DNA from: Streptomyces chattanoogensis
Lineage (GTDB): Bacteria; Actinomycetota; Actinomycetes; Streptomycetales; Streptomycetaceae
Assembly (NCBI RefSeq): GCF_001294335.1
Contig: NZ_LGKG01000174.1
Span: 1 to 64,000 of the forward strand
DNA length: 64,000 bases
Direction of reading: 5' to 3'
Positions 9,168 through 18,102 of the stretch are shown piece by piece. A model generated the notes under the pieces. It saw only the letters and a list, made by a program, of their open reading frames with translations, made no database searches and was not told the DNA's origin. The stretch's first letter is position 1, and each line of letters starts with the position of its first letter. A program made the translations under genes and the position numbers.

Positions 9168-9401
9168 GTGCAGCGGCAACCGCTTACGCACAGTGACCGT
9201 ACGTTTGACCGTGATCCCCAGCCCGTGCCGCCCCCGGACCCCGGTGGCCCCGGTCCCAGCCCCCTGCCGGAGCCGCTTCCCGGGCCGCCGCCGACGCCCG
9301 AGCCGCCCGATCCCATGCCGCCGGAGCCGTCGCCGGTGCCGCGTCCGCCCGGACCCGACCCCGTCCCGGATCCGTCCCCGGCTCCCTCACCGCTCTCCTG
9401 A
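9168..9401 (+). CDS. Proline-rich small protein (hypothetical)
   Basis: This 77-residue ORF starts with GTG behind a GGAGG ribosome site (9158-9162). After a short polar N-terminus (MQRQPLTHSDRTFDRD) it is almost entirely Pro with Gly, Ser, Asp and Glu in PxP and PPxP patterns up to the stop. No signal peptide, Cys or membrane segment is present. It ends 43 bases before the aldehyde dehydrogenase start and could be cotranscribed with it. The good ribosome site argues for translation; the low complexity argues that it could be spurious. No function is recognised. Confidence 0.45.
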   Translation: MQRQPLTHSDRTFDRDPQPVPPPDPGGPGPSPLPEPLPGPPPTPEPPDPMPPEPSPVPRPPGPDPVPDPSPAPSPLS

Positions 9402-9444
9402 GCCCCCGTTCCCCGCCCCCGCTCCCTCACAGGAGGTGCTGATC

Positions 9445-10842
9445 ATGGCCATCGCCACGGTCAATCCGGCCACCGGCGAGACCCTGAAGACCTTCGACGC
9501 GCTCAACCCGGGCGAGGTCGAAGACCGCCTGGTCCGTGCCGAGCAGGCCTACCAGGAACACCGCACCACCACCTTCGCCTACCGCCGCGAACTGCTGCTC
9601 GCCGCCGCCGACCTGCTCGACGCCGACCGGGAGACCATCGCGCGCACCATGACCACCGAGATGGGCAAACCGCTCGCCCAGGCGCGCGCCGAGGCCAAGA
9701 AGTGCGCCAAGACGATGCGCTGGTACGCCCACCACGCCGAGAAGCTCCTCGCCGACGAGTACCCCGACCCCGCCGATGTGACGGACTCCGGCGCGGCCCG
9801 TGTCGTGGTGCGCTATCGCCCGATCGGCACCGTCCTCGCGGTGATGCCCTGGAACTTCCCACTCTGGCAGGTCGTACGGTTCGCCGCCCCCGCCCTGATG
9901 GCGGGCAACACCGGACTGCTCAAGCACGCCTCGAACGTCCCGCAGACCGCGCTGTACATCGAGGAACTCTTCCGCCGGGCCGGCTACCCCGAAGGCTGCT
10001 TCCAGACTCTGCTGATCGGGTCCGGCGCCGTCGAGGACATCCTGCGCGACCCGCGGGTCGCCGCCGCGACGCTGACCGGCAGTGAACCGGCCGGCCGCTC
10101 GGTCGCCTCCATCGCCGGTGACGAGGTCAAGAAGACGGTTCTCGAGCTGGGCGGCAGCGACCCGTACGTCGTGCTGCCGTCGGCCGACCTCGAGAAGGCG
10201 GCCGCCACCGCCGTCACCGCGCGCGTCCAGAACAACGGGCAGTCCTGCATCGCGGCCAAGCGGTTCATCGTCCACGCCGATGTGTACGACGCCTTCGCCG
10301 CCCGCTTCACCGAGCGGATGGCCGCGCTGTCCGTCGGCGACCCGATGGACGAGAACACCGACGTCGGCCCGCTGGCCAGCGAGCAGGGCCGCTCCGACCT
10401 GGAGGAACTCGTCGACGACGCGGTCCACCAGGGCGCCGCCGCACTGTGCGGCGGCCGCCGCCCGCCCGACCGCCACGCCGGCTGGTTCTACGAGCCGACA
10501 GTCCTCTCCGGCATCACCCCGACCATGCGCATCCACCACGAGGAGGCGTTCGGCCCGGTCGCCACGCTCTACCGCGTCGCCGACATCGACGAGGCGGTGT
10601 CCGTCGCCAACGACTCGCCGTTCGGCCTCAGTTCCAACGCCTGGACCCGCGACCCGGACGAACAGGACCGTCTTTCCAGGGACTTGCAGGCCGGTGGCGT
10701 CTACTTCAACGGGATGACCGCCTCCCACCCCGGCTTCCCCTTCGGCGGTGCCAAACGCTCGGGCTACGGCCGGGAGCTGTCCGGGCACGGCATCCGGGAG
10801 TTCTGCAACATGACGACGGTGTGGTACGGGCCGGAGGAGTGA
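9445..10842 (+). CDS. gabD: NADP-dependent succinate-semialdehyde dehydrogenase
   Basis: This 465-residue aldehyde dehydrogenase oxidises succinic semialdehyde to succinate, the last step of GABA catabolism, or a related short aldehyde. The start at 9445 has a full AGGAGGT ribosome site. The family marks are MPWNFPLWQVVRFAAPAL, the catalytic Glu in LELGGSDPY (E234), the catalytic Cys in NNGQSCIAAKRF (C268) and a C-terminal FPFGGAKRSGYGRELS. No GABA aminotransferase or permease is adjacent. The GabD/YneI subgroup is likely; the exact aldehyde is not settled. Confidence 0.85.
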   Translation: MAIATVNPATGETLKTFDALNPGEVEDRLVRAEQAYQEHRTTTFAYRRELLLAAADLLDADRETIARTMTTEMGKPLAQARAEAKKCAKTMRWYAHHAEKLLADEYPDPADVTDSGAARVVVRYRPIGTVLAVMPWNFPLWQVVRFAAPALMAGNTGLLKHASNVPQTALYIEELFRRAGYPEGCFQTLLIGSGAVEDILRDPRVAAATLTGSEPAGRSVASIAGDEVKKTVLELGGSDPYVVLPSADLEKAAATAVTARVQNNGQSCIAAKRFIVHADVYDAFAARFTERMAALSVGDPMDENTDVGPLASEQGRSDLEELVDDAVHQGAAALCGGRRPPDRHAGWFYEPTVLSGITPTMRIHHEEAFGPVATLYRVADIDEAVSVANDSPFGLSSNAWTRDPDEQDRLSRDLQAGGVYFNGMTASHPGFPFGGAKRSGYGRELSGHGIREFCNMTTVWYGPEE

Positions 10843-10851
10843 GGAGCCGGC

Positions 10852-11244
10852 TCATTCCCCCTGTGCGTCCGGTGAGTTGGCGCCGTCCAGCGCGGTGAAG
10901 AGGTCGTGCGCCTCGCGGATCACCGCCGACCGGTCGGTGGCGCGTTTGACATCGACGCACACCTTACGGCGGTCGCCCAGCTCCAGGGTGACCGCGACAT
11001 CGGGGCGGCGGCCGGTGAACCAGGTGGACAAGGGGCCGATCGGCGCCGCGATTCCGCCCGGGCCCAGGGCGACGGGCAGCACCTCCAGGGTGCCGCCCAT
11101 GCGGCCGGGCTCGGGCGGCGCGTACTGCCGGCCGACCCGGCCCCGCAGTTCGTCGTCGGAGGCAAGCCACTCCTGCAGCGAACGCAGTGGCGCCTCCCCG
11201 CCCGGCCCGTCGACGGTCAGCTTCACTTCCCCCACCACAGGCAT
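10852..11244 (-). CDS. EACC1-like protein (effector-associated constant component 1)
   Basis: This 130-residue cytoplasmic protein resembles EACC1, a small actinobacterial domain usually coded beside conflict-system effectors such as caspase-like peptidases. The likeness rests on LTVDGPGGEAPLRSLQEWL, DDELRGRV, the PPEPGRMG turn, VALGPGGIAAPI and a TWFTGRRPDVAVTLEL strand-rich C-terminus. I chose the ATG at 11244 (GGGAGGA upstream) over 11292, which would overlap the phosphatase gene. It lies 44 bases behind the SpoIIE phosphatase on the same strand, so the two are probably one operon. No caspase or other effector is next to it here, which is unusual for the family. Family assignment is by eye. 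Confidence 0.65.
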   Translation of the reverse strand: MPVVGEVKLTVDGPGGEAPLRSLQEWLASDDELRGRVGRQYAPPEPGRMGGTLEVLPVALGPGGIAAPIGPLSTWFTGRRPDVAVTLELGDRRKVCVDVKRATDRSAVIREAHDLFTALDGANSPDAQGE

Positions 11245-11288
11245 CTCATGTCCTCCCGGAGCAGTTGGCCGCCGCCGTCCTGGCATGG

Positions 11289-13475
11289 TCACCCGGGCGT
11301 TGCCCCGGCCTCAGGGACCACGAACTCGCACCACAGCGCCTTGCCCGAACCGCGCGGCTCCGCGCCCCAGCGCTCCGCGAGGGCCTCGACCAGCATCAGC
11401 CCGCGGCCGGAGGTGGCGGTCTCGCCGGGGCTGCGGCGGCGCGGCCAGGAGCTGGAGCGGTCCTCGACCTCCAGGCGGATCCGCCGCGGGGCGCCGGGCA
11501 GCAGCTCCACGGAGACGAGAGCACCGCTCTCGGTGTGGGTCAGTGCATTGGCGATCAGCTCGGAGGCGGCGACCTCGACGTCGTGGGTGATCTCGCCCGC
11601 CCGCCACTGGTCCAGCGTGCGCCGTAGCGCCGAGCGGACCTCCGCGGTGCCCGAGGGATCGGCCTGATGGACATGCAGCCGCAGCCGCGGCGTGGTGGCG
11701 GCCCCCGGGCCCGGCAGCCGGTGCAGCAGCAGAAGGGCGAGATCGTCCTCCGAGCCCGGCTCGGCCCACAGCTGCTCCGCGAGCCGGTCGGCGAGCGCCT
11801 CCAGCTCTGTCGGCCCGGTACGGAACGCCGCCGACAGCGCCTCGATACCCGCCGAGATGTCCCGGCCGGGCTGTTCGACCAGCCCGTCGGTGCACAGCAG
11901 CAGTGTGGAGCCCGGTTCCAGGAACAGCTGTGTCTCGGGGAAGTGGTCGTGCCCGAAGGCGGTGGCCACGCCCAGGGGCAGCCCGCCGCGTACCTCGGGC
12001 CAGTCGATGTGCCGGGCGCCGTCGCAGATCAGCGGGCCGAGGTGACCGGCGCGGGCCACATGCAGCGCGCCCGAGTCCAGGTCGGCCTGGACATACGTAC
12101 AGGTCGCGAACCGCTCGGTTTCCAGCTCGGCCAGGAAGCGTGAGGCCCGCACCAGGACGGTCTCCGGCGCATGCCCCTCGGCGGCATAGGCACGCAGCGC
12201 GATGCGCAACTGGCCCATCACGGCGGCCGCGTGGGTGTCGTGGCCCTGCACATCGCCCACCACCAGGCCGGTCCGCCCCTGGGGCAGTGCGATCACGTCG
12301 TACCAGTCGCCGCCGATGTCCCGCCCGACGCTCGCCGGGTGGTAGCGGACGGTGACCTCACCGCCGGAGATGGGCGGCACCCGGCGCGGCAGCATCGTGG
12401 CCTGCAGCCCGGTGGCGAATTCCCGCTCCTGGTCGAAGAGCGTCGCCCGCTGCAGCGACTGGGCGACGACACCGGCCAGCGCCAGCGCCAGGTTCTTGGC
12501 CTCCGTCGACTGCACCGCGGGCTCGACGTTGAACAGCCCCAGGGCCCCGATGACGGTGTCCTGCGCAATGAGCGGAAGAAAGGACGAGCTGCCGGTCGGC
12601 AGGACGTCGCTGTACGGGCGCAGCCGCGGATAGCGGGCGATCAGCTCACCCCGGGTGCTCAGGAAGGCGGGCCGCCGTGAGACCGCCGCCTCGGACAGCG
12701 GCAGGGTGTCGTCCAGCTGGGATGTGCGCATCTCCTCGGGCACCTCGCCGTCCATCCCCGCGACGGCGATGACCTCGAACCGGTCGCCCTCGGCCAGCCC
12801 CAGGACCAGCCCGTCCGCGCCGAACCGCCGGGCGCCGCCGACGCCGGTGAGCACCCGCGTCACATCCGCGACCGACAGCGCCCGGGACAGCGCGGCCGTG
12901 GTCTGCTGCACCATCGCCGTCTGCCGCTGCCGCTCCTGCTGGAGCGAGCGCAGCAGCGCGGAGTCGGCCAGCTCACCGGACGCCTCCCGGACGATCCCGA
13001 CGATGCGGTACGGCCGCCCGTCCTCGTCGTGCAGGATCCGGCCCTGGGAATGCGCCCAGCGCGGGGTTCCGTCGCGGCACTGGACCCGGAAGTACGCGCC
13101 GTACGACGAGCCGCCCTCCCGCAGCGCCCGGGACAGCGCCGTGTCCAGCCGCATGCCCTCCTCCGGCGGTACCCGGCGGACCAGCGAGAGCGGGGCGCCG
13201 TCGTATTCCTCCGGGCGCAGATCGAAGACCTCCAGCGCTCCGGGGTCCAGGTCCATGAACCCGCGGTCCAGGTCCCAGTCGAAGGTCCCCATGCGGTTGA
13301 GCGCCAGCCGCCTGTGCAGGCCGATCGGTTCATGGTGGGAGACGCCGGGCACATGCTCCGGGACGTGCCGGATCTCCCGGTGGGCGCGGGGGTCGTAGCC
13401 GTCGGCGGACGGTCGGCTCTGCCTGGTCATGGTGCGTGGCGCCTCCGCGGCCGATGTCCACCGGAACGCGGCCAT
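11289..13475 (-). CDS. PAS-GAF-SpoIIE phosphatase with kinase-like ATPase domain
   Basis: This 728-residue cytoplasmic regulator joins four domains. They are a PAS domain (about 50-170, with GTFDWDLDRGFM), a GAF domain (about 195-345), a SpoIIE/PP2C phosphatase (about 370-585, with GGDWYDVI and LLLCTDGLVE) and a C-terminal HATPase of the RsbW/anti-sigma type (about 600-725, with ELIANALTHTESG and GRGLMLVEALAERWG). Such proteins dephosphorylate anti-anti-sigma factors and can also act as anti-sigma kinases, linking a sensed signal to sigma-factor choice. An ATG at 13430 (GGAGG 11 bases upstream) is an alternative start to 13475. It is cotranscribed with the EACC1-like gene. Confidence 0.9.
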   Translation of the reverse strand: MAAFRWTSAAEAPRTMTRQSRPSADGYDPRAHREIRHVPEHVPGVSHHEPIGLHRRLALNRMGTFDWDLDRGFMDLDPGALEVFDLRPEEYDGAPLSLVRRVPPEEGMRLDTALSRALREGGSSYGAYFRVQCRDGTPRWAHSQGRILHDEDGRPYRIVGIVREASGELADSALLRSLQQERQRQTAMVQQTTAALSRALSVADVTRVLTGVGGARRFGADGLVLGLAEGDRFEVIAVAGMDGEVPEEMRTSQLDDTLPLSEAAVSRRPAFLSTRGELIARYPRLRPYSDVLPTGSSSFLPLIAQDTVIGALGLFNVEPAVQSTEAKNLALALAGVVAQSLQRATLFDQEREFATGLQATMLPRRVPPISGGEVTVRYHPASVGRDIGGDWYDVIALPQGRTGLVVGDVQGHDTHAAAVMGQLRIALRAYAAEGHAPETVLVRASRFLAELETERFATCTYVQADLDSGALHVARAGHLGPLICDGARHIDWPEVRGGLPLGVATAFGHDHFPETQLFLEPGSTLLLCTDGLVEQPGRDISAGIEALSAAFRTGPTELEALADRLAEQLWAEPGSEDDLALLLLHRLPGPGAATTPRLRLHVHQADPSGTAEVRSALRRTLDQWRAGEITHDVEVAASELIANALTHTESGALVSVELLPGAPRRIRLEVEDRSSSWPRRRSPGETATSGRGLMLVEALAERWGAEPRGSGKALWCEFVVPEAGATPG

Positions 13476-13631
13476 GCGCTCACCTTAGGCGGCGGCCGGG
13501 GACCCCGCATGTCCTGCACCGCGGGGGCCAGGGGCGTTACGGAGAACGGGTGACGCCGCGGATTCCCTCTTGACGCCGTACATTCAGGACGTGCGTGCCT
13601 GTCCCGACCCCCACACGAGGGCACTCCTGCC

Positions 13632-15257
13632 ATGAGATCCCGCACCGCATTCCGCACCGCATTCCGCACCGTGTCCCGTACTGTCTTCCGCACCGTGTCC
13701 CGTATCGGCCCCCTTGTCGGATCCCGCCCGGGGATCCGGGGAGTGCGCCGCGCCCTGACCGGTACGGCCGGAGCGGCCGCCACCGCCCTGGCGCTCGTCT
13801 ACACGGCCGTCGGACCCCCGGTCGGCCACGGCAGCACCGACCGGGAACGGGGCCGGCCGCAGCCCCGGCCCCGGATCCAGGTCCACCTCACCACCACCTC
13901 CGACCCCGGCGGCCGGCACGTCGCCAAGGGACTGGCGAAACAGCCCCCGCTCACCTTCACCCCCCGGGGCGGGACACGCCGTGCCGACGGCGGCAGCGTC
14001 GATATCACCGTTGACGACGCGAAGGCGTACCAGACCTTCGAAGGCGGCGGTGCCTCCTTCACCGACACCGCCGCCTGGCTGCTGAAAGGCAGCGGCGCGT
14101 TGAGCGATGCCGCCCGCGCCGCGACGATGAAACGGCTCTTCGACCCCGACGACGGCATCGGCCTCGCCTTCCTCCGCAACCCCATGGGCGCCTCCGACCT
14201 CGCCCGCTTCGGCTACACCTACGACGACCTGCCGGCCGGGCGCACCGACCCCGGACTGAAGCGCTTCACCATCGGGCACGACCTCGCCGGCGTCCTGCCC
14301 CTCACCGCCGAGGCCCGCCGCCTCAACCCGGCCCTCAAGGTCATGGCCGCCCCATGGAGCGCACCCGCCTGGATGAAGGACAACGGCAGGCTCGACCAGG
14401 GGCGGCTCCAGGCGAAGTACTACGCCGCCTACGCCCGGTACTTCGTGAAATACCTGCGTGCCTACCAGGACCACGGCGTACCCGTCGCCTATGTCTCCGT
14501 ACAGAACGAACCCACCTGCTGCATCGGCTATCCGTCCATGCGATGGAACAGCTCGGGCCTGGCCCGCTTCACCAAGGACCACCTTCTCCCCGCGCTGCGA
14601 AACGCCCGGCTGTCCACCAAAGTCCTTGCGCTGGACTGGAACTGGGACCGCTACGCCGACTTCGCCGCTCCCACCGTCGACGACCCGGCCATCCGCAACC
14701 ACCCCAACTTCGGCGGCCTGGCCTGGCACGGCTACGCCGGCGATGTCACCGAGCAGACCCGGGTGCACCACCGCTATCCCGGTCTCGCCGCGTACGACAC
14801 GGAACACTCCGGCGGCCGGTGGATCCCCAACCAGCAGCGGGAGGACATGCGCAACCTCATCGCCTACACCCGTAACTGGGGCAGCAGCTGGGTCAAATGG
14901 TCCCTCGCCGTCGACCGGAACGGCGGCCCGCACCAGGGCGGTTGCGACAACTGCACCGGCCTGATCACCGTGCACCACGGCAACGGTGCGCAGGGCGCCG
15001 TCGACTACACCGTCGAGTACTACACCATGGGCCATCTCACCAAGTTCGTACGGCCCGGGGCGCGCCGCATCGACTCCACGGCCTCGGCCACCGTCCCCAA
15101 CGTGGCCTGGAAGAACCCCGACGGCTCCCTGGCGCTGATCGCCTACAACGACACCGCCGCCACCCGCCACCTCACCATCGACTGGCACGGCCGGAAGGCC
15201 GGTTACCGCCTGCCGGCCGGTGCCTCGGCCACCTTCACCTGGCAGCGGGCCACCTGA
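13632..15257 (+). CDS. Secreted GH30-family glycoside hydrolase
   Basis: This 541-residue GH30 enzyme (glucosylceramidase/beta-1,6-glucanase superfamily) should hydrolyse an external beta-glycan or glycoside. The acid/base Glu sits in VSVQNEPTCC (E293) and the nucleophile in YDTEHSGGRW (E391). The (beta/alpha)8 barrel is followed by a C-terminal beta domain ending in ASATFTW. The signal region is odd: about 40 residues rich in Arg, built from a five-fold RT(A/V)(F/S) repeat, come before the hydrophobic segment GAAATALALVYTAVG. It stands alone, divergent from the phosphatase gene. Confidence 0.88.
   Translation: MRSRTAFRTAFRTVSRTVFRTVSRIGPLVGSRPGIRGVRRALTGTAGAAATALALVYTAVGPPVGHGSTDRERGRPQPRPRIQVHLTTTSDPGGRHVAKGLAKQPPLTFTPRGGTRRADGGSVDITVDDAKAYQTFEGGGASFTDTAAWLLKGSGALSDAARAATMKRLFDPDDGIGLAFLRNPMGASDLARFGYTYDDLPAGRTDPGLKRFTIGHDLAGVLPLTAEARRLNPALKVMAAPWSAPAWMKDNGRLDQGRLQAKYYAAYARYFVKYLRAYQDHGVPVAYVSVQNEPTCCIGYPSMRWNSSGLARFTKDHLLPALRNARLSTKVLALDWNWDRYADFAAPTVDDPAIRNHPNFGGLAWHGYAGDVTEQTRVHHRYPGLAAYDTEHSGGRWIPNQQREDMRNLIAYTRNWGSSWVKWSLAVDRNGGPHQGGCDNCTGLITVHHGNGAQGAVDYTVEYYTMGHLTKFVRPGARRIDSTASATVPNVAWKNPDGSLALIAYNDTAATRHLTIDWHGRKAGYRLPAGASATFTWQRAT
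13641..13700 (+). repeat. 12-bp tandem repeat in the GH30 signal region
   Basis: Five head-to-tail 12-base units, the first two identical (CGCACCGCATTC) and the others variants such as CGCACCGTGTCC, code for RTAF, RTAF, RTVS, RTVF and RTVS. The unit length keeps the reading frame, so unit gain or loss would only lengthen or shorten the n-region of the signal peptide. Confidence 0.75.
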
Positions 15258-15284
15258 AGAGCGCCCGTTCTCGTCGGCGCGACA

Positions 15285-16511
15285 TCAGGCGTGCGCCCGC
15301 GCCGCCGCGGAAACCGGTCCCGTCTGCCGTGTGCGGTGCGCCAGGGTGGCCGTCCGCGTCGCCACATCGACCGTGTAGACCTCGATGGTCAGCCGCTCCT
15401 GCGCCACCTTCAGCACCATGAACCCGTGGTCGGAGAAGTTCTGCCAGGCCGCCGGGTTGGCGAAGTGCGCCTTTCCGTCCTCGGTCTTGGCCGACGCCCC
15501 GCACACCACCTGCCGGGTGCCGCCGGTACGCGCCGTGGGCTCCAGCACCTGCAGCGTGTGATCGTGACCGGACAGAATCAGATCGGCCCGTCCGCACACC
15601 ACGTTCTCGTACATGTCCTTGAGGTGGACCCCGCTGGTGTAGTTCCCGATCTCGAACCCGTCGTACGAACCGGCGCTGCCGTGCTTGCCGTTGTTCAGGT
15701 ACGGGTGGTGGCCGATCACCACCTTCCAGCGGGCCCGCGAGGCACGCAGCGCGCCGTCCAGCCACTTGCGCTGCTCGCGCATGTACGGGCCGTCCCAGCG
15801 GAAGTACGGGTCGATCTGCGCGACATACGACGACCAAGGAATGGTGTCGATGGCGAAGAACTCCACCAGCGGGTCGGCGACCGGCAGCGGCACGCTGTAG
15901 TAGCGGCTCGGCATGTACCAGCGCTTCGACGTCGTGGCGTAGGCGACCTCGCGGTCACCGCGGGACGGGTCGCCGCCGCTGCCGGGGATCAGACCCGAGC
16001 AGTCGTGATTGCCCAGGACCATCAGCCACGGCACGTCGATACCGCTGTTGGGCTTCTCGAACTTGTCCTGGAATTCGGAGTCATGGGCCGACTCGGGGCC
16101 GTTCTCGTAAATATTGTCGCCGAGCCCGATCGCGAGCCCTATTCCATCGGCCTTGCAGACATCACGGGCGGCCGCCGCCACCGCGTACTGCGCCTCGTCA
16201 CCCGTTCCCGCGTCGCCGGTGACCAGAACCGCGAACTCGCCCTTCCCATTGGGGTGTTCGGGGAACGGAAAGGCCCCCGGCGCCCCGCCGCGGGGCGCGG
16301 CCGACGCGGTGGCCGGCCGTGCCCCCGCCGCCAGCACCGTGAGCGCCGCGCCGGCCATCGCGCCACCCAGCAACGTGCGCCGGTTCACCGGCTTCGGCAC
16401 CCGCCCCGTCGTGCGCACCGGCGGCCCGTCCACCGCCGCCTCCGAGCCGGCCTTCAGCCACTCCCGCTCGGTCATGTCCGCCTGCGGCGGGATCAGTTCG
16501 TCATCACACAT
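15285..16511 (-). CDS. Tat-exported metallophosphoesterase
   Basis: This 408-residue calcineurin-like phosphoesterase is related to purple acid phosphatases. A Tat-type signal lies after a 42-residue lead: NRRTLLGGAMAGAALTVLAAG. The metal-binding motifs follow in order: VTGDAGTGD (GD), GLGDNIYENG (GDN), VLGNHDCSG (GNHD), VIGHHPYLNNG (GHHP) and LSGHDHTLQ (GHxH). It should act outside the membrane as a phosphomonoesterase or phosphodiesterase. No phosphate-starvation box was recognised upstream. An internal start nearer the twin Arg is possible. Confidence 0.88.
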   Translation of the reverse strand: MCDDELIPPQADMTEREWLKAGSEAAVDGPPVRTTGRVPKPVNRRTLLGGAMAGAALTVLAAGARPATASAAPRGGAPGAFPFPEHPNGKGEFAVLVTGDAGTGDEAQYAVAAAARDVCKADGIGLAIGLGDNIYENGPESAHDSEFQDKFEKPNSGIDVPWLMVLGNHDCSGLIPGSGGDPSRGDREVAYATTSKRWYMPSRYYSVPLPVADPLVEFFAIDTIPWSSYVAQIDPYFRWDGPYMREQRKWLDGALRASRARWKVVIGHHPYLNNGKHGSAGSYDGFEIGNYTSGVHLKDMYENVVCGRADLILSGHDHTLQVLEPTARTGGTRQVVCGASAKTEDGKAHFANPAAWQNFSDHGFMVLKVAQERLTIEVYTVDVATRTATLAHRTRQTGPVSAAARAHA

Positions 16512-16632
16512 GCCTGGTTTTCTCTCACGGCAGGCGGGGGCGGTGGTGACGAAAAGATGAAGCGCAGGTGGACGTATGGCGATCAGCGGCAGCCGGTGCT
16601 ACCTGTCGGTAACTACGCGTTTCCGCACGTCA

Positions 16633-17166
16633 TCAGGGCGTGAGCGACGAGCCCGCAACGGCCCGTCGGGCCAGTCGGCGGAGGGTCCGGCCGAGGTGCC
16701 GGGCGTAGCAGCGCTGGAGCACGGGGACCAGCGGGCCGGCGAGGCGGGTGTACCACGCGGCGGGCCGGCTGAACGCGGTGACGGTGAACCACACCGAGTC
16801 GTCGGCGCGCCGCTCGACCACGAAGGCCTCCTCGCCGCACTCGGGGTGGCCGTCCCGGGTGCCGTACCCGAAGCCGATACGGTCCTCGTCGGCCACCGTC
16901 CACACCACCCGGCACGGCGCCCGCAGCCGCAGCGGGCCGAGGCCCAGCCCGACCTCGACGGCGACGCCCGGTGCGGCGCGGGTGGCGTCGGCCTGGATGA
17001 CGGTGCCGGCCGCGCGGTGCATCCGGAAGGTGGTGACCGCCTCGCCCGCCGCCATCAGGGCGGTGCGTCCCCGGCCGACCGGTACCTCCACCCGGAGATG
17101 GGCGTAGCCGGCCGGCAGCGGGGTGCGCCGGCTGCCGCCTTCTTCGGGGTAGTTGACGTCGCTCAT
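16633..17166 (-). CDS. DUF1990 family protein
   Basis: This 177-residue cytoplasmic protein matches DUF1990, a family often encoded next to or fused with YndJ. Recognisable parts are the central GLGLGPLRLRAPCRVVWTV, the FGYGTRDGHPECGEEAFVVE segment and the C-terminal SRPAAWYTRLAGPLVPVLQR. The ATG at 17166 has AAGGAG upstream and overlaps the YndJ stop as ATGA, so it is coupled to YndJ. An upstream start giving a longer protein would run about 100 codons through yndJ and is rejected. The function of the family is unknown. Confidence 0.85.
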   Translation of the reverse strand: MSDVNYPEEGGSRRTPLPAGYAHLRVEVPVGRGRTALMAAGEAVTTFRMHRAAGTVIQADATRAAPGVAVEVGLGLGPLRLRAPCRVVWTVADEDRIGFGYGTRDGHPECGEEAFVVERRADDSVWFTVTAFSRPAAWYTRLAGPLVPVLQRCYARHLGRTLRRLARRAVAGSSLTP

Positions 17167-18026
17167 GCGTGGCGCTCCTTCAGGATCGGGGCGAGTGCGG
17201 GCCGTCGGGGTGTCGGGGCGGTGCGCAGGCGGCGCTGCGCGAGGATGGCACACAGGGCGAAGCCGAGGGCGTTGCCCAGGCCGTGGGTGGCGGCCATCCA
17301 GGCGAGGGACGGGTGCGGCAGGCCGGTTGCCTCGCCGAGTGCCCAGGTCAGGGCGAGGAGCATGGTGGCCACCAGGACCAGGGCGGAGCAGCCGAGCAGC
17401 GCGCGGGTCGTCCGGTCGGGCCCGGTGGGCCGCAGGTTCCGCCAGGTGAGCAGGCCGACCACCCACATGCCTGCGGTGAGGACCAGCGCTCCGGCCAGTT
17501 CGGCCCAGTCGTCGATGAAGTATCCGGCGAGGACGAGCAGGGTGCCGACGGGAACGCTCAGCGCCGCGAACCGGCCGGCCCGCCCGCCGTCGCCGCGGCA
17601 GACCAGCCCCGCGATCAGCGCCGCGGCGAATCCGGCGAAGTGGAAGTGCGGCACGGTCAGCGCCAGGATGTCGAGGCCGAAGCCGAACAGCCGGTGTCCG
17701 CCGCGCTCGGCGACCAGCGCCAGGCCCGCAACGGCCGGGGTGGCCAGCGCGGTCAGGACCGCGACCTCGGACGGTGCGAGCGAGCGGTTACGGGCCAGCC
17801 GCCGGGGCGCCTGCACGGCAAGCGCCAGCGTGGCGGCCGCGTAGCCTGCGGCACACCCGACGGCGACCGGGCCGCGCGGCAGCCACAGCGCGACGGAGCC
17901 CACGACGGCGGCGACCGGCCAGACCCTGTGGACGCCGGCCAGTCCGGGCTCCTCGATCAGCGAGACCCCCAGCGGGATCACCACAAACATCCCGAGCATG
18001 ACGATGAGTTGGACCAAAGCGGTCAT
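17163..18026 (-). CDS. YndJ family membrane protein
   Basis: This 287-residue polytopic protein has about eight to nine hydrophobic helices and matches the YndJ family. The marks are an early PLGVSLIEEPG loop, HFHFAGFAAALIAGL, and the C-terminal ATHGLGNALGFALCAILA helix. It is first in a two-gene operon with DUF1990, and a perfect 16-bp palindrome 77 bases upstream of its start suggests a dedicated repressor. The role is unknown; a transport or signalling function is often assumed for the family without proof. Confidence 0.85.
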   Translation of the reverse strand: MTALVQLIVMLGMFVVIPLGVSLIEEPGLAGVHRVWPVAAVVGSVALWLPRGPVAVGCAAGYAAATLALAVQAPRRLARNRSLAPSEVAVLTALATPAVAGLALVAERGGHRLFGFGLDILALTVPHFHFAGFAAALIAGLVCRGDGGRAGRFAALSVPVGTLLVLAGYFIDDWAELAGALVLTAGMWVVGLLTWRNLRPTGPDRTTRALLGCSALVLVATMLLALTWALGEATGLPHPSLAWMAATHGLGNALGFALCAILAQRRLRTAPTPRRPALAPILKERHA

Positions 18027-18102
18027 CGCCTCCCCCTTTCACAACGGTCCGGACCCCCGTTTCCTCCTGGTCCGGACGTGGTGAGGCCGACAGTACCGCA
18101 AA

